DNA from: Zantedeschia hybrid cultivar
Taxonomy: Eukaryota; Streptophyta; Magnoliopsida; Alismatales; Araceae
Direction: 5' to 3'
Assembly: GCA_030544215.1 (NCBI GenBank)
Contig: JARZZO010000011.1
Span: 53,069,587 to 53,133,586 of the forward strand
Length of the DNA: 64,000 nucleotides
Part shown: positions 31,390 through 43,596 of the stretch, in pieces
Layout: each line of letters opens with the position of its first letter
Position numbering within the stretch: position 1 is the first letter of the stretch
Notes under the pieces: model-generated
Databases searched by the model: none
Told to the model about the DNA's origin: nothing
The model's input: the letters and a program-made list of their open reading frames with translations, nothing else
Program-made: the position numbers and the translations under genes

Positions 31390-32571
31390 TACCCCCCAAC
31401 TTACTCATTGCTAGTCCCTTAGAAATGCAAATAAGGAAAAGTTAGGACAAACAATGAATTATCATGCTTCATTTGTAGTATCTTTCACAATCAATTTAAG
31501 TGGTAGCCGATTGGTTAAGCTAAAAGTTTTCATATCCCACAATATTTTGATTCACGACAGATGATTGTGCATGAAATTTGACACACTTAGAACTCGTTTC
31601 CGACCTTTCTGGTGTATTCTTGCCTTTACTACCCCTTAGATAAGACTACCTGGGGAGGAGAAGAGAATAAAAGATTTTCCGATCAGTCAGTGAGGACTGT
31701 TTTTCAGTTCCCGTCCCAACTCAGCACTTTTCACAACTTGGTCATATTTTTGGTACGATGGACTTTTTAGCGTGGCGTTTTCTCTATTTTATCGTACTTT
31801 TGCTTTTGAGAGTGCGTACTTTTTGCCACTCTCTTTGAATTGCCTGAGGGGAGGTGCGTACTTTTTGCCACCTACCTTCCTTTAGCTCTTACCGCCTTCT
31901 ATTGCCTTTAGTGTTTACAACTGTCCATTTTAAATGACCGCCTCTTTTAGAGTGCTGAGTGGGGCAGTCTCCTGTTACCGATCCTACACATTCCTTTCGT
32001 TCAACCCAAAAAAAAAATTAGAATAAGTAGTCTTATCCTTGAGGTTAATTCCAGCAATTCTATACTCTTAAGATCTTCTATTTATTCTAAGTTGCCGTGT
32101 GTATGTGAAAATCATCCTGCCGTGGACTTTTGTAAAGTGGGATATTTAAACTTTAAAGGCTCTTTAACCAATGTGACTAACAGAAAACTGATTTGTTTAA
32201 AATTTACTTAATGAAACATGATTTTCATGCAATTTTCCTAGGATGTGAAAAGAAGTTTTTGAAAAAATTTGACCATTTTTCAGTGAAAGATATCAGTTTT
32301 CTTCAAAAGATTTTCAATAAATGCATATGATTGTCCCACCCCCCAACTTGATTGACATTGTCCTCAATGGCATAAAAGATATGAAAAACACGTAGCCAGA
32401 AGAGAATTTGTGAAGGAGCGAAACAACCTGTAATGATGAGGATGCGACATACCCACGGCGATCGTTACTCAGGGACATAAAAGGAAAAGAAATACCAAAA
32501 ACTGAAGTAAAATATTGGGTTGCCTCCCAACAAGCGCTAAGTTTATCGTCTTCAGCCAGACGGAGGTTCAG
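31390..32571 (-). other. Athila-like 3' region with two polypurine tracts
   Basis: No ORF is present where other Athila elements have an env-like gene. On the element strand GTTGGGGGG adjoins the 3' LTR (31392-31400), the expected polypurine tract. A second, nearly identical tract, CAAGTTGGGGGGTGGGA, lies at about 32351-32335, some 950 bp upstream. The rest is AT-rich. Confidence 0.65.
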
Positions 32572-35500
32572 TTAATGTGGATCACTCAATTCTATGGATT
32601 CAGGTGGCTCATTTTGAAGATTTTCAATGAATGGTTTCAACTGTTGACCATTAACAGTAAAAGTGTTCCCACTCTTAGGATTCAGAGTTTTAACGGCTCC
32701 ATGATCGAAGGCTTTAATGACCACGAAGGGTCCATCCCATCTGGATTTCAGTTTTCCAGGAAATAGGCGAAGCCTAGAATTAAATAGCCAAACTTTCTGA
32801 TTTGGACGAATGGATTTTCTGACAATATGTTTATCATGAAAAGCTTTAGTTTTGGCTTTATAAATCTTTGAATTTTCATAGGCCTCGTTGCGCAACTCTT
32901 CCAGCTCACTCAGTTGTAAGGTTCGGTGGGAACCAACTTGGGCTAGGTCCAGATTGACTTGTTTGATGGCCCAATAAGCCCTATGTTCCAATTCCACCGG
33001 AAGGTGGCACGCTTTTCCAAAAACCAGGCGATAAGGAGACATGCCAATAGGAGTTTTGTAAGCGGTCTGATAGGCCCATAAAGCATCATCCAATCTTTCA
33101 GACCAATCTTTTCTATCGGGCCTAACGGACTTTTGCAGAATATTCTTGATCTCCCTATTGGAAACTTCCACTTGGCCACTGGTTTGGGGGTGATAAGGGG
33201 TAGCTATTTTGTGATTAATCCCATATTTCTTAAGCAAAGCCCAAAATTGGTAATTCGTGAAATGCATTCCCCCATCACTTATGATAGCTTTAGGCCACCC
33301 GAACCGAGAAAAGATATTCTTCTGAACGAATTTAATGACCACTTTATGATCATTGGTTCGGGTGGCTACTGCTTCAATCCATTTTGAGACATAATCCACC
33401 GCTACCAGAATATATGTATGTCCAAAAGAGGGTGGAAAAAGTCCCATAAAGTCAATTCCCCAAACATCAAAGACTTCAACTACCAAGATTGGGTTGAGTG
33501 GCATCATATCCCTTTTCGCCATATTTCCTACGGCCTGACATCGGAGGCAAGTTTTGCTAAATTCATGGGCATCTTTGAAAAGTGTGGGCCAGTAAAAACC
33601 GCTTTGCAGGACTTTGGCTGCAGTTTTCTTTCCTGAGAAATAGCCCCCACACGCTAGATTATGACAGAAGTTGAGAATACTCTGTTGTTCTTCTTCAGGA
33701 ACACATCGCCTAATGATTTGATCAGGACAAAATTTGAATAATTCAGGATCCTCCCAGAAATAATATTTTTCCTGAGAAAAGAATTTGTCATTTTCACTTT
33801 TAGTGCATCCTTCCAGAAGCTTATTAGTCACCTTGTAATTGACAATATGAGCATACCAAGGTGCAACAGTGTGAGAAATGGTCAGTAGATGCTCATCAGG
33901 AAAGGAATCAGTGATTGGTGTACTTTCAGAGATCGGAATTTGGGATAAGTGGTCAGCTACCACATTCTCAGAACCCTTCTTATCCCGAATTTCCAAATCA
34001 AATTCCTGAAGGAGTAAGATCCATCTAATAAGCCTAGGCTTTGCATCCTTCTTGGTCAACAGGTATTTGAGAACTGAGTGATCAGAATAGATTATGACTT
34101 TTGCCCCTAAAAGATAAGATCTGAATTTTTCTAGGGCAAAAACCACAGCCAATAATTCCTTTTTTGTGGTGGTATAATTCATTTGAGCATCAGCAAGGGT
34201 GCGGCTTGCATAATATATCACCACGGGACACTTGTTGATTCTTTGTCCCAAAACTGCACCGATAGCATAATCCGAGGCATCACACATGATTTCAAAGGGT
34301 AAAGACCAATCTGGAGATTGAAGAATCGGGGCTTTGGTCAAAGATTCTTTCAGAGAATTAAATGCCTTGATGCAAGATTCATCCATTTGGAAAGGAACGT
34401 CCTTAGCTAGGAGAAGAGTTAGAAGCCGGGCAATTTGAGAGAAATTGTGGATAAACCGGCGATAGAAACCGGCATGGCCAAGAAATGAACGGATCTGTCT
34501 GACCGAGGTGGGCGGAGGGAGATTGGATATGAAATCGATCTTAGCTTTATCTACCTCTATCCCCCTTTCAGACACAATGTGGCCTAGAACAATGCCCTCT
34601 CGAACCATGAAGTGGCTCTTTTCCCAACTAAGTATCAGGTTGGTGTCTATGCATCTTGCTAGCACCTGTTTAAGATTTTCCAGGCAATTTTCAAAAGAGT
34701 CCTCGAAGATTGAGAAGTCATCCATGAAAACTTCGAGGAATTATCCCACCATATCGGAGAAGATAGCCATCATGCACCGTTGAAATGTGGCCGGTGCGTT
34801 GCATAATCCAAATGGCATCCTCCTAAAAGCAAACGTGCCATAAGGGCATGTGAAGGTGGTCTTTTCTTGATCTTCCGTGTAAATAGCCACTTGATTGTAT
34901 CCGGAGTACCCATCTAAGAAGCAAAAGTACTTCTGGCCCGATAACTTTTCCAGAATCTGGTCCATGAATGGGAGTGGAAAGTGGTCCTTCTTAGTCATGA
35001 GATTCAACTTTCGGTAATCAATGCACACTCTCCATTCCGTGGTGAGGCTAGTAGGTACCTCTTCTCCATGATCATTCTTAATAACTATTAATCCAGATTT
35101 CTTGGGTACCACTTGAGTTGGGCTGACCCATTTACTGTCTGATATTGGGTAAATAATACCCGCATCCAGCCATTTCACAACTTCCTTCTTCACTACTTCT
35201 TTCATATTGGGATTAAGCCGCCTTTGCATCTCCCGACTGGGCTTAGAATTCTCTTCCATATAGATATGATGCATGCAAATGGACGGGCTAATTCCCTTTA
35301 AATCTGCCACCGACCATCCAATATCACCCTTGTGGTCTTTGAGGACCTCGGTTAATTGGGCCTCCTGCGGCGATGTGAGATTTGCCGCAATGATGACCGG
35401 GAGAGTTTGGTCCGGGCCCAAAAAGATATACTTGAGAGACTCAGGTAATGGTTTGAGTTCAAGCTCAGGAGGGTCCTCTAAGGATGGCAAAGTGGGCTCA

Positions 35501-36546
35501 GACTGTAAGGCTGGTAAAGGTTCAACCTTGGGCCAAGATGTTAATGGGCCAGGAGAGTCCTTTAAAGTGTTGGCTTCCTCTAAAAGGTCATATGTGGACA
35601 TCTCATTTTCTTCAACCAGATTATCCAAGATATCAACAGTATGGCATTCCTTTTCATGATCTGGGTATTGAGATGTTTTGAAGACATTAATCTGGACCTT
35701 TTGACCCCCAAATGAAATGTCCATTATGCCAGTTTCACAGTTTATATTAGCTTTGGCAGTGGCTAAGAATGAACGACCTAAGATGATCGGGGTGTGAATG
35801 AGTTCCTCAGGTAATGCCATATCTAGAATAAGAAAATCCACGGGAAAATAACAATCATGAACCTTCACAATAACATCCTCAATTAATCCCCGTTGAGTTT
35901 TCACAGACCTATCAGCCAACTGCAAGATGATGGATGTGGGCTTTAATTCTCCAATATCAAATTTCTCATAAATGGCTGTTGGCAATAGATTTACACTCGC
36001 ACCTAGATCCAATAAAGCTCTATCAAATGTAACTCCAGCTAAGTCACATGAAATTAGAGGTGCTCCAGGATCCTTTAACTTCTTGGGTAAATGATTCATC
36101 ACTATTGCACTAACATCCTCAAAAAGCTGAACCTTTTGGGGTGCCATTCTAGATTCTCTTCGTGGAGTACATAATTCCTTGAGAAACTTAGCATAAGGTG
36201 GCACATGCTTGATGGCATCGAGGAGTGGAATATTAATTTGGACTTGTTTGAACAAATCCAACAACTCCTCATTCTGGGTCAATTTCTTCCTGGTATTGAG
36301 CTTAGCTAACAAGGCATTAGGAAATGGCACCCTAGGTTTATAAGAACTTGGGCCTTCATCAATCTTCCCTTTTCCTTTCAGATCTTCCTCCAACTTCTCT
36401 ATGTTGGGTTCAGTCTCACTATCACTTTCAATTTCCTGAGGCCCATCAGTAGAACCTTTGGCTAACTCTCCATTTGCGTGTGGTTTTTCTAAACTTCTTC
36501 CACTCCTAAGGGCTGAAATGGCCTTAGCATTCTCAAATTGTGGCCC
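32572..36546 (-). pseudogene. pol: Athila-like pol: protease, RT, RNase H, integrase
   Basis: From right to left, the IPLLDAIKHVPPYAKFLKEL segment is followed by a protease active site D-L-G-A (D-T-G-A or D-S-G-A is usual). RT has WRVCIDYRKLN and PFGLCNAPATFQRCMMAIF. A TAA at 34741-34743 lies just before the catalytic F-M-D-D. The rest, 34725-32572, is one 717-codon frame with RNase H (EIMCDASDYAIGAVL), an integrase zinc finger (CGGYFSGKKTA, C-L-R-C) and the core residues in GIDFMG, ISDGG and GQVEVSNRE. One stop in RT is enough to prevent a full polyprotein. Confidence 0.9.
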
Positions 36547-38201
36547 TTAAGGCTGTGGTATCGGGCCAGGCTGAGGTAAAAGGCCCGATTGCTGTGGAAA
36601 ACCCGGAGGTTGATTCCTTGGATTGGCAACGGGTTGACTAGGAAGTTGGCCTACTTCTCTTCTCATCGCAGCCTCAGCTAGTTGGCCCATTTGACTTTCC
36701 AACTTAGCAATGGATTGTTGCTGGGTCAAAATCAGTTGTTGGAGTTGAGTGAATTTATCATCAAAGTTGGGCTGAGGAGGTTGTTGGTAAGTGGGTGGAG
36801 GATGATATTGGGTTGGCTGTCCTGATTGGAATGAGTGGTAGTGGGCCGGTTGACCTGATTGATACTGGGCCGATTGACCTGATTGATACGGGCCGGTTGA
36901 CCTGATTGATACTGGGCTGGTTGAGAAAACTGGGCTTGAGATCCCCTAGCCTGAACATTTCCATAGAAATTAGATTGTTGTTGGAATGAATTCTGTGGCT
37001 TTGGGGCTTGATGCATGGGAGGATTGGATATTGGTAATGGGGCCTGCTGATTCTTCCAAGAGAAATTAGGGTGATTTCTCCAGCCATGATTGTAAGTATT
37101 TGAGAATGGATCATTATTGGGCCTGGAGAATCCCTGGGCAGCCTGAACTTGTTCTTGAATGAATGGTGGAAGTTGGGCCGCAGTTGGGCATTCATTCACT
37201 TGATGGGTTGGACTTGCGCATAAGGCACAAATGTCATGATTAACAGAGGATGGGCCTTCATATGGACTAGATTGTGTTGGGTAAGTAGGCTCTTGCTTGT
37301 TTAAGGCCAGGAGTTGGTCTAGTTTCTGGGCCAAGATGTCTACCTTATCCAATTTCTGATTAATCATATTTATGTCCATTCTAGATTCGGATTCTCCACG
37401 GGCCTTAAGTTCATACATTCCAGTCCGTTTAGACGGCCCAACAGACCTTTCATAAGATGATAGTGAGGCATGATTAATGGAATTTTCACTTAACATCTCA
37501 AACAGATCATAGGCTTCATCTTCATTTTTCATCATAAATGCCCCTCCGCATGAAGTATCCACCATCTGTCTGAACTGTTCAGACAATCCTTCATAGAATG
37601 CTTGGACAATTTGCCATTTTGAAAGCCTATGATGAGGGCATTTTCTAAGCAATTCTTTCAGTCTTTCTCAAGATTCATGGATCAATTCCCCGGGAGTTTG
37701 GGTAAAACTCGTGATGGCCTTTCTCATGGTATTGGTCCGCCCGATGGGATAGAACTTCTTGAGAAATTCTTTCTGCATCTCTTCCCATGTCCTAATGGGC
37801 CTTCCTATAGTTCCCAACCAATATTTAGCCTTGTCCTTTAATGAAAAGGGAAATAAGGTCAATTTAAGGCCATCATCGGTGAAATTCTGGATTTTCACCG
37901 TGGAACAGATTTCTAGAAATTCATCCAGATGCTTATAAGGATCTTCATTAGTATTCCCATAAAAGGATGGGAGCATCTGAATGGTGCTAGATTTGATTTC
38001 ATATTGATTGGCTGGATTCTGAGGAAGATGAATACATGATGAAGGTTGATATCGATTTAGAATGAAGTAGTCCTTCATTTGCTTTGGTGGGTCCTGATTA
38101 TCAGCCATTGGATCTTGTGGTGGATTTCTTTGATGTAGGATTCTTTCTATTTCGGCAAGTGGTCCTAGAAGGTTAGGATTTTGAGATCTCCTACCTTGCA
38201 T
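36547..38201 (-). pseudogene. gag: Athila-like gag
   Basis: ATG 38201 starts MQGRRSQNPNLLGPL. The capsid domain includes FYGNTNEDPYKHLDEFLEIC and KAKYWLGTI. A TGA at 37668-37670 replaces a tryptophan codon (G to A) within the capsid. The frame then continues to a zinc knuckle C-A-L-C-x4-H-x4-C near 37235-37195 and a glutamine/proline-rich tail. A one-base frameshift near 36830 moves the frame to the stretch 36729-36547, which itself ends in TAA at 36547. These lesions separate gag from pol. Confidence 0.87.
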
Positions 38202-39135
38202 GCACTAGGACTGATGGAGAGAAGATTTTGCTTTCTATTTCTTGTTTTTTTTATTATTATTATTATTTTTTATGCAGACAATTTTGACAAACAAATTAAC
38301 CTAATGATCTAATGTTAACCTAGACTCTCTATGTGAATTTTCTTACAAGGTGAATGGAGTCCACCTCGAGTCACAACCACAATCAGTCAACGGCCAGGTA
38401 AGAGGTGGGGTAGTGGGAGGCTCCCCCTACTTTCGTAGGGACCTAATTAGAGAAGTACTTTCCCGCTTAGACGTTTGCCTTTTTACCTCTAGCCAAGACA
38501 CCGTTGCCAAAAATGGAGGCAACCCGAGATTTAAACCACTCACAGTGTAAACCCTAGATTCTCTTTCGACTTGCTTTTAATTGGATTAGGAAATGCCAAT
38601 GCAAGGAAGGTGATTTGTGGGCTAAGGAAGGGTGATCAAATCCCTACCTTATATGGTTAAAGTTGCTGCCCTTAATGTCTTTTTGGATGCAATACAAGGC
38701 AACAAATCAATGCAAGGTGTGTTGATGCAATCATGAATGACTTGCTAAAATTGAAACACGTACCTTTCCCCCGCAATCTTCAACAATTTATGGAAATAAC
38801 TATGAAAGGAAACTAACTCATGCTTTCCTAGGATGATGAATGCCTAGCATGGAAGGTTTCTAATCTTGACAATGAAAGTTTTTAAATTTGGATGTTCCTT
38901 TCTTTGTTTTTTTTTTTTTTAGTTAATGGAAACCTATCTAAACTAGAAACTACAAAAAAGGAAACTAACTAGAATAAGGAAATTGAAACATAGAAAGTTG
39001 GAACACACTGACTATGATTTCGCTTTCTTTTTTTTTTCGTTTTTTTTTTTTCAATTTACCTGCAAAAATAAGAAAAATAAGGTTAGTTAGAGACTAATTA
39101 CACTAAATTCAAGATAATCAAAATTAAAAATCTAA
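38202..39135 (-). other. Athila-like leader between PBS and gag
   Basis: This 0.9-kb non-coding stretch contains T-rich runs near 38249-38272 (TTATTATTATT), 38904-38920 and 39026-39052. No ORF or recognisable motif is seen. Confidence 0.6.
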
Positions 39136-39152
39136 TTCCCCGGCAACGGCGC
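39136..39152 (-). other. Athila-like primer binding site
   Basis: The element strand reads GCGCCGTTGCCGGGGAA, seven bases after the LTR end. It matches the Athila/Tat-type PBS TGGCGCCGTTGCCGGGGA (tRNA-Asp complement), but the initial TGG is reduced to TG, a single-base loss at the position that pairs with the tRNA 3' end. Confidence 0.8.
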
Positions 39153-39159
39153 AAAAAAT

Positions 39160-41281
39160 TGATCGTTTCGAATTGTGCGTCGTTAAACATATTAAAACGT
39201 TCAATCTAAATTTATTCGGCTCACTCAAATCAAATTTTGGAAATTTAATAATGGTGAGTCCGAGTCGATCCACAGGGAGATAGAATTTTAATTTTGAAAA
39301 CGTTGGAGTTTAGTTATCTAAAAAAAAATTGAAAATTTGAATTGGTTAATTAACTATCTAATTAAATTAAACTAAGTTTACAAATTTAACTAAACTAATT
39401 AAAAGCGCAAATATAACCATATTTAAAATTGAGGAGAGAGAGATTAACAAAATATTATAAAAGTAACAAAACTTCTAAATTGAACACAACTAAGAAAATT
39501 ATAACAACACAAAAAAAACTATTGTTTAATTGTGTAAACCAATAATTCACCCTAACTAAATAAACCAATAACTAAGAAAATGTCATGAAACATTAAACAA
39601 TAACTAGCTAATCTTAAACAATTAAACTAATATTATACTAATGGAAAGAGAAAGAGCAGCTTTGGGATCTTTGTGGGGGCTGGTGCAGTGGACCAGCTGC
39701 TGGAACGCTTGCTGTTGTTGCTGGTTGGTGGAAGGAGGAAGCTGGGACAACTGCTGCTATGCGCTGGAAGAGCTGCTTGTGTACGTGGCTGCTGGGCTGC
39801 ATGCGCTTGCTGGAAGGTGGTTGGTGGAAGCCCGACGTGGAGCTGCTGCTGGTGGAGGTGCACAAGCTTGCTGCATGCGCTTGCTGGAGCTGCTGCACGT
39901 GGAGGGCAGAAGGTGGACGGCTGGCTACACCGCAGCTGCTTGCACGGACGTGGCTGGGGGTGCACCGGTTATGGAGAAGCTGCCGGAACCGCTGACCAGG
40001 CGCTTGCAGGAAACTTGGACAGGCTACGTGGAGGATGCAGCGTTCATGCATGCGCCGCTGGGTTGCTGTGGAGCTTAGAGGAAGCCGTCTGTGGAGGTGC
40101 AGGCTGCTGCTGGTGTTGGTGCTGGCCGGATGGGGGAGAGAAGGAAGCTGGGTGCTGCAGGCTTCACCACGTGCAGGAGGAGAGAGCCGGCCGGTGCGTG
40201 GACGAACATTCAGGTGCTTGATGTAGAAGTGCACCGGTGGGTTGGCTCGCGCAGGTGCGGCGAGCGTTGCCGCGTGGAGGGTGTGCTGGGGAGGTAGAGA
40301 TCGTGTGGGAGAGAGGAGATAGAGAGAGACGGAGGAGGAGAGAACAGAGAAGGGAGGAAGGATGCTGTGAACAAAAATACAAACGAGAGAAAGAACCGGA
40401 GAGAGGGAGATATAGAGGGAGAAACTGAGAGAAGCAGAGAGAATAGGGAGTATCGGAGAGAGGGAGAGAAAGAGGAGAAAGAGGAGGAGAGAGTGCTGCC
40501 GAAGAGGAAGAGTAATAGCTGGGAAAGGAAGAGGGGAGTGCGGCTAGGAATCTGCAGAACAAAACATGGGAGAGAGAGAATAAGGTGGAGAAGAAAAAAC
40601 TAGAGAGAGAGCACTATGCGTGGGAGAAAGAGAGAGAAAAGCTGCGGGAGAGGAAGAATAATCGAGAGAGAGGATGCTGTGCGTGGGAGGTTTTATAGAG
40701 AGGAAGAGAGAATCGGAATTGGGGAAGGAAAGAGATTAAAGGAGAGGAAAAGGAAACTGGAGAAGGAGGAGGATTCGGAATTGGAGAGAGAATTTCTAAA
40801 AGAGAGAGAGAGGGTTTTTTTAAAAAAATAAAGAAAGGAAGGGATGTGGTTGGAAATTGGAGAGACGGAAGGAAATAATTAATGGGTTTTGGGAAACTCC
40901 AGCGAAGGAAGTAATCAAATTACTTTTTTACCCCTGTTTTAGTTGAAATCCGCACACTAGACCTCCCCCAAATTTCCGGAAACTCCACCAGCTGCACTGC
41001 ATAATCGGCATGTCCTGTTCACACCAAATAAATATAAATTAGCACATTATCATAAAAATATCATCATATTTATTCATTTCGTTTCGGTTTTGTCGAAAAA
41101 CCACAAATGCACTATACTCCTTTAATCACATGAAATGACGATGTTTTTAAGTCAGAATTTGATGAAATTGGTACCGTTGGACTTGTTACTCAATTATCTA
41201 TCATTTCATGCTATTTTGCAGATAAAAACATGAGTATGATGCATATGACTTCCCTTAAATGATCAATTTAACACTTTATCA
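39160..41281 (-). repeat. Athila-like 5' LTR (2122 bp)
   Basis: On the element strand it begins TGATAAAGTG at 41281 and ends GAAACGATCA at 39160. It has the same length as the 3' copy, with scattered substitutions and small compensating indels visible by eye. The TATA box is at 40697-40691 (CTATAAAACC). Confidence 0.9.
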
Positions 41282-41859
41282 GTGACTTTGTTGATGTGTT
41301 TCTTGAGGAGTTGCCTGGCCTTCCTCCTCAGCGGGAGGTTGAGTTCATTATTGAGTTTGCACCAGGTATGACGCCCTTGTCTAAGGCCCCGTATCGGATG
41401 TCTCCGGCCAAACTCGCTGAGTTGAAAGTACAGTTGCATGAATTACTGGATAAGGGTTTTATCCATCCCAGTACTTCTCCGTGGGGTGCTCCAGTTCTGT
41501 TTGTTAGGAAGAAGGATGGTTCTCTAAGGTTGTGCATTGATTATAGATAGTTAAACCAGGTAACTATAAAGAACAAGTACCCACTTCCGAGAATTGATGA
41601 TCTGATAGATCAGTTACAGTCTGCGAAGGTGTTTTCGAAGATTGACTTGAGGTCAGGGTACTACCAAATGAGGATCCGTGATGTTGATGTGAGTAAGACG
41701 GCTTTTAAGACTCGGTACGGGCATTATGAGTTTTTGGTTATACCTTTCAGCTTGACCAATGCTTCGGCGGCTTTTATGGATTTGATGAACCGAGTCTTCA
41801 GGGCCTACCTGAATCAGTTTGTGGTAGTGTTTGTAGATAATATTTTGATATATTCTTCT
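41282..41859 (+). pseudogene. pol: Chromovirus reverse transcriptase, first part
   Basis: The frame broken at 29267 resumes here (GTGAC at 29263-29267 is duplicated at 41282-41286), with DVFLEELPGLPP, the usual gypsy RT entry. The KGFIHPSTSPWGAPVLFV segment and the LCIDYR motif follow, then TAG at 41548-41550 where glutamine is expected. The catalytic motif near 41833-41850 reads F-V-D-N instead of F-V-D-D: the second metal-binding aspartate is asparagine, a G-to-A change. The frame is then interrupted by the solo LTR after 41859 and resumes at 62638. Confidence 0.9.
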
Positions 41860-41956
41860 TGTAAGGATTGAGGTTTTCGGATTCGGTTGTTGGGTCAGTT
41901 TTTGAGGTCGGATCCCTTAGTTCGGGCCCTGTTGGGGCTGAGACTCAGTTATGTTT

Positions 41957-43164
41957 CGCGTCGAGCCTGGTCGATGCAGTTTAAACGGCGTCCAGCAATG
42001 TAGATGCGTTTTAGGCTGTGCCACGTGGGCGCCACGTGGGCTGGCCTTGGGTCGCGAGAGTACGGCCCCGGTCATATCGTCTGAATGGCGTCTTAGATGG
42101 ACAACGCCTTTCAGAGTACGACCCTAGGTTGTCAGTGTACGGTGCCGGTCTTGTCATCTGAACGGCGTCTTAGATAGGCGACGCGATTCAGAGTCTCTGT
42201 CAATACGGCCCGTCATGTCAAATGAAAGGCGTCTATATAGCGAGACACGTTTTACCCAGCTTCTGGTTGACCCCACGAACCATCCTTCCTTTCCCTCATT
42301 TCCTCCTCTCTTCTCTCTTTCCTCTCTCCCCCGGCGACTCCGGCGATCCCTCTTCCCCCTCCTTCTTTTCCTCCCACCATTTCATCTCTCCCTCCACTCC
42401 ATCGACCTCCTAACTCCCACCACTACCACCACCACCTCCTCCGCGGCGTTTTCTCTGCGGACGGCGGCCGACGTCCCGGTGGAGTAACGACGTCCTCGGC
42501 GGTACCGGCGGCGGCGTGGGGCGAGACGGGTTGGCGGCTCGGAGCTTAGAGGAGTTCGAGTAACCGGTAGGGAGACGATTCCCATTATATTTCATTTAAA
42601 ACCATGTTTTCCCGTATTTGAAGCATGTATGTTTTCACGCTTTGAAGCATGTTTGAGGGCGTTTTTGGGGTGAAAACGCTAAATGCATGAATGAGAAATT
42701 GGGTGTTCTAATGGGTAGTTAGATTCTCCTCCTTCCCCTCTATGCTTTGTGGCGTTTCTGTGCGTTTTCGGGGAGATATCCCAACTTGTGAATCGGGGGA
42801 AGCGGAGGGGGGGGGGGGATAACCTGTCTGTCAAGGCTAAATGGCGTCGAGGGTCAGGGATGCCTTTTAGAAAGGCGGCTCCAACCCACGACGCGATTTA
42901 GCCCTATTAACAGACTCTGTCTCTGGACTGACAAGCGTCCAAGGACAGCGACACCTTTTTAAAAGGTGACTTGCGTAGACGACGCATTTTAGTAGAAATT
43001 ATCCCGTAGCACTGTCCCTGCTTCTGTCGTTGTTAGGCGACGAAGGACAGCGACGCGTTTTAATAGGTGGCTACCTATGGCGATGCCTTTTAGGCCATGT
43101 TCTGAGGCCAGATTTCACATGAACCAGTTTAGGAGGCTTCAATGGAGTCGGCCTTGGGCGACGG
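41957..43164 (+). repeat. Twelve inverted-repeat units in the solo LTR
   Basis: Cores start at 41957, 41987, 42087, 42164, 42228, 42843, 42874, 42934, 42965, 43036, 43066 and 43143. Every one has a 10-nt centre. Adjacent pairs are 30-31 bp apart. Arms vary around GGCGTC and GACGCG, for example GGCGGC with GACGCG and GGTGAC with GACGCA. The pairs correspond to those in the 5' LTR near 6225-6376, so this is an old feature of the family. Confidence 0.83.
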
Positions 43165-43596
43165 GTTTCAAGACATAATCACATTGATTCATACTGTAGC
43201 GCACTATGTTGTGTTTCGTGCGACCGTGGACTTCTTACGTGACCGGATCACACCGTGCTATGTTTTGTGCGACTGTGGACCTAGAGTGACAGTTGTAGTG
43301 CTTGACACCCTGTGTTGGTGTGGGTAGGACACAGCGCCGGTGGGAGTAGTGGCGGGGTGACGCCTAGTGAGAGACGGTCACCTGGTGAACCCCGGGGTTA
43401 GCTAGTACCAGTGTAGGAGTGGTACCTGTGGAGTGTCACTCATGCTGAGGGAAGGAGTAACCACCTGAGCCAGTTGGGCCGGAGTAGCTAGCGTGCTATC
43501 CGAGGGGTTACTGTTTGGTATCAGCGGGTCGGTGTTTCCCACGTTTGGTTGTGTGGTTGGCGTGTTTTGCCGAGACCTTGGTTGTAGGCTCCCTGG

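Larger units (their letters stand above)
29268..41281 (-). mobile_element. Athila-like Ty3/gypsy element
   Basis: This 12,014-bp element has two LTRs of 2122 bp (29268-31389 and 39160-41281) flanked by the duplication GTGAC (29263-29267 and 41282-41286). It reads on the minus strand: 5' LTR on the right, PBS, gag, protease-RT-RNase H-integrase, 3' LTR on the left. The PBS, the YAKFLKELCT segment before protease, a single RNase H and the integrase C-terminus fit the Athila group. No env-like ORF is present between pol and the 3' LTR. Gag and pol carry stops and a frameshift although the LTRs are still very similar. It interrupts chromovirus pol between protease and RT. Confidence 0.9.
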
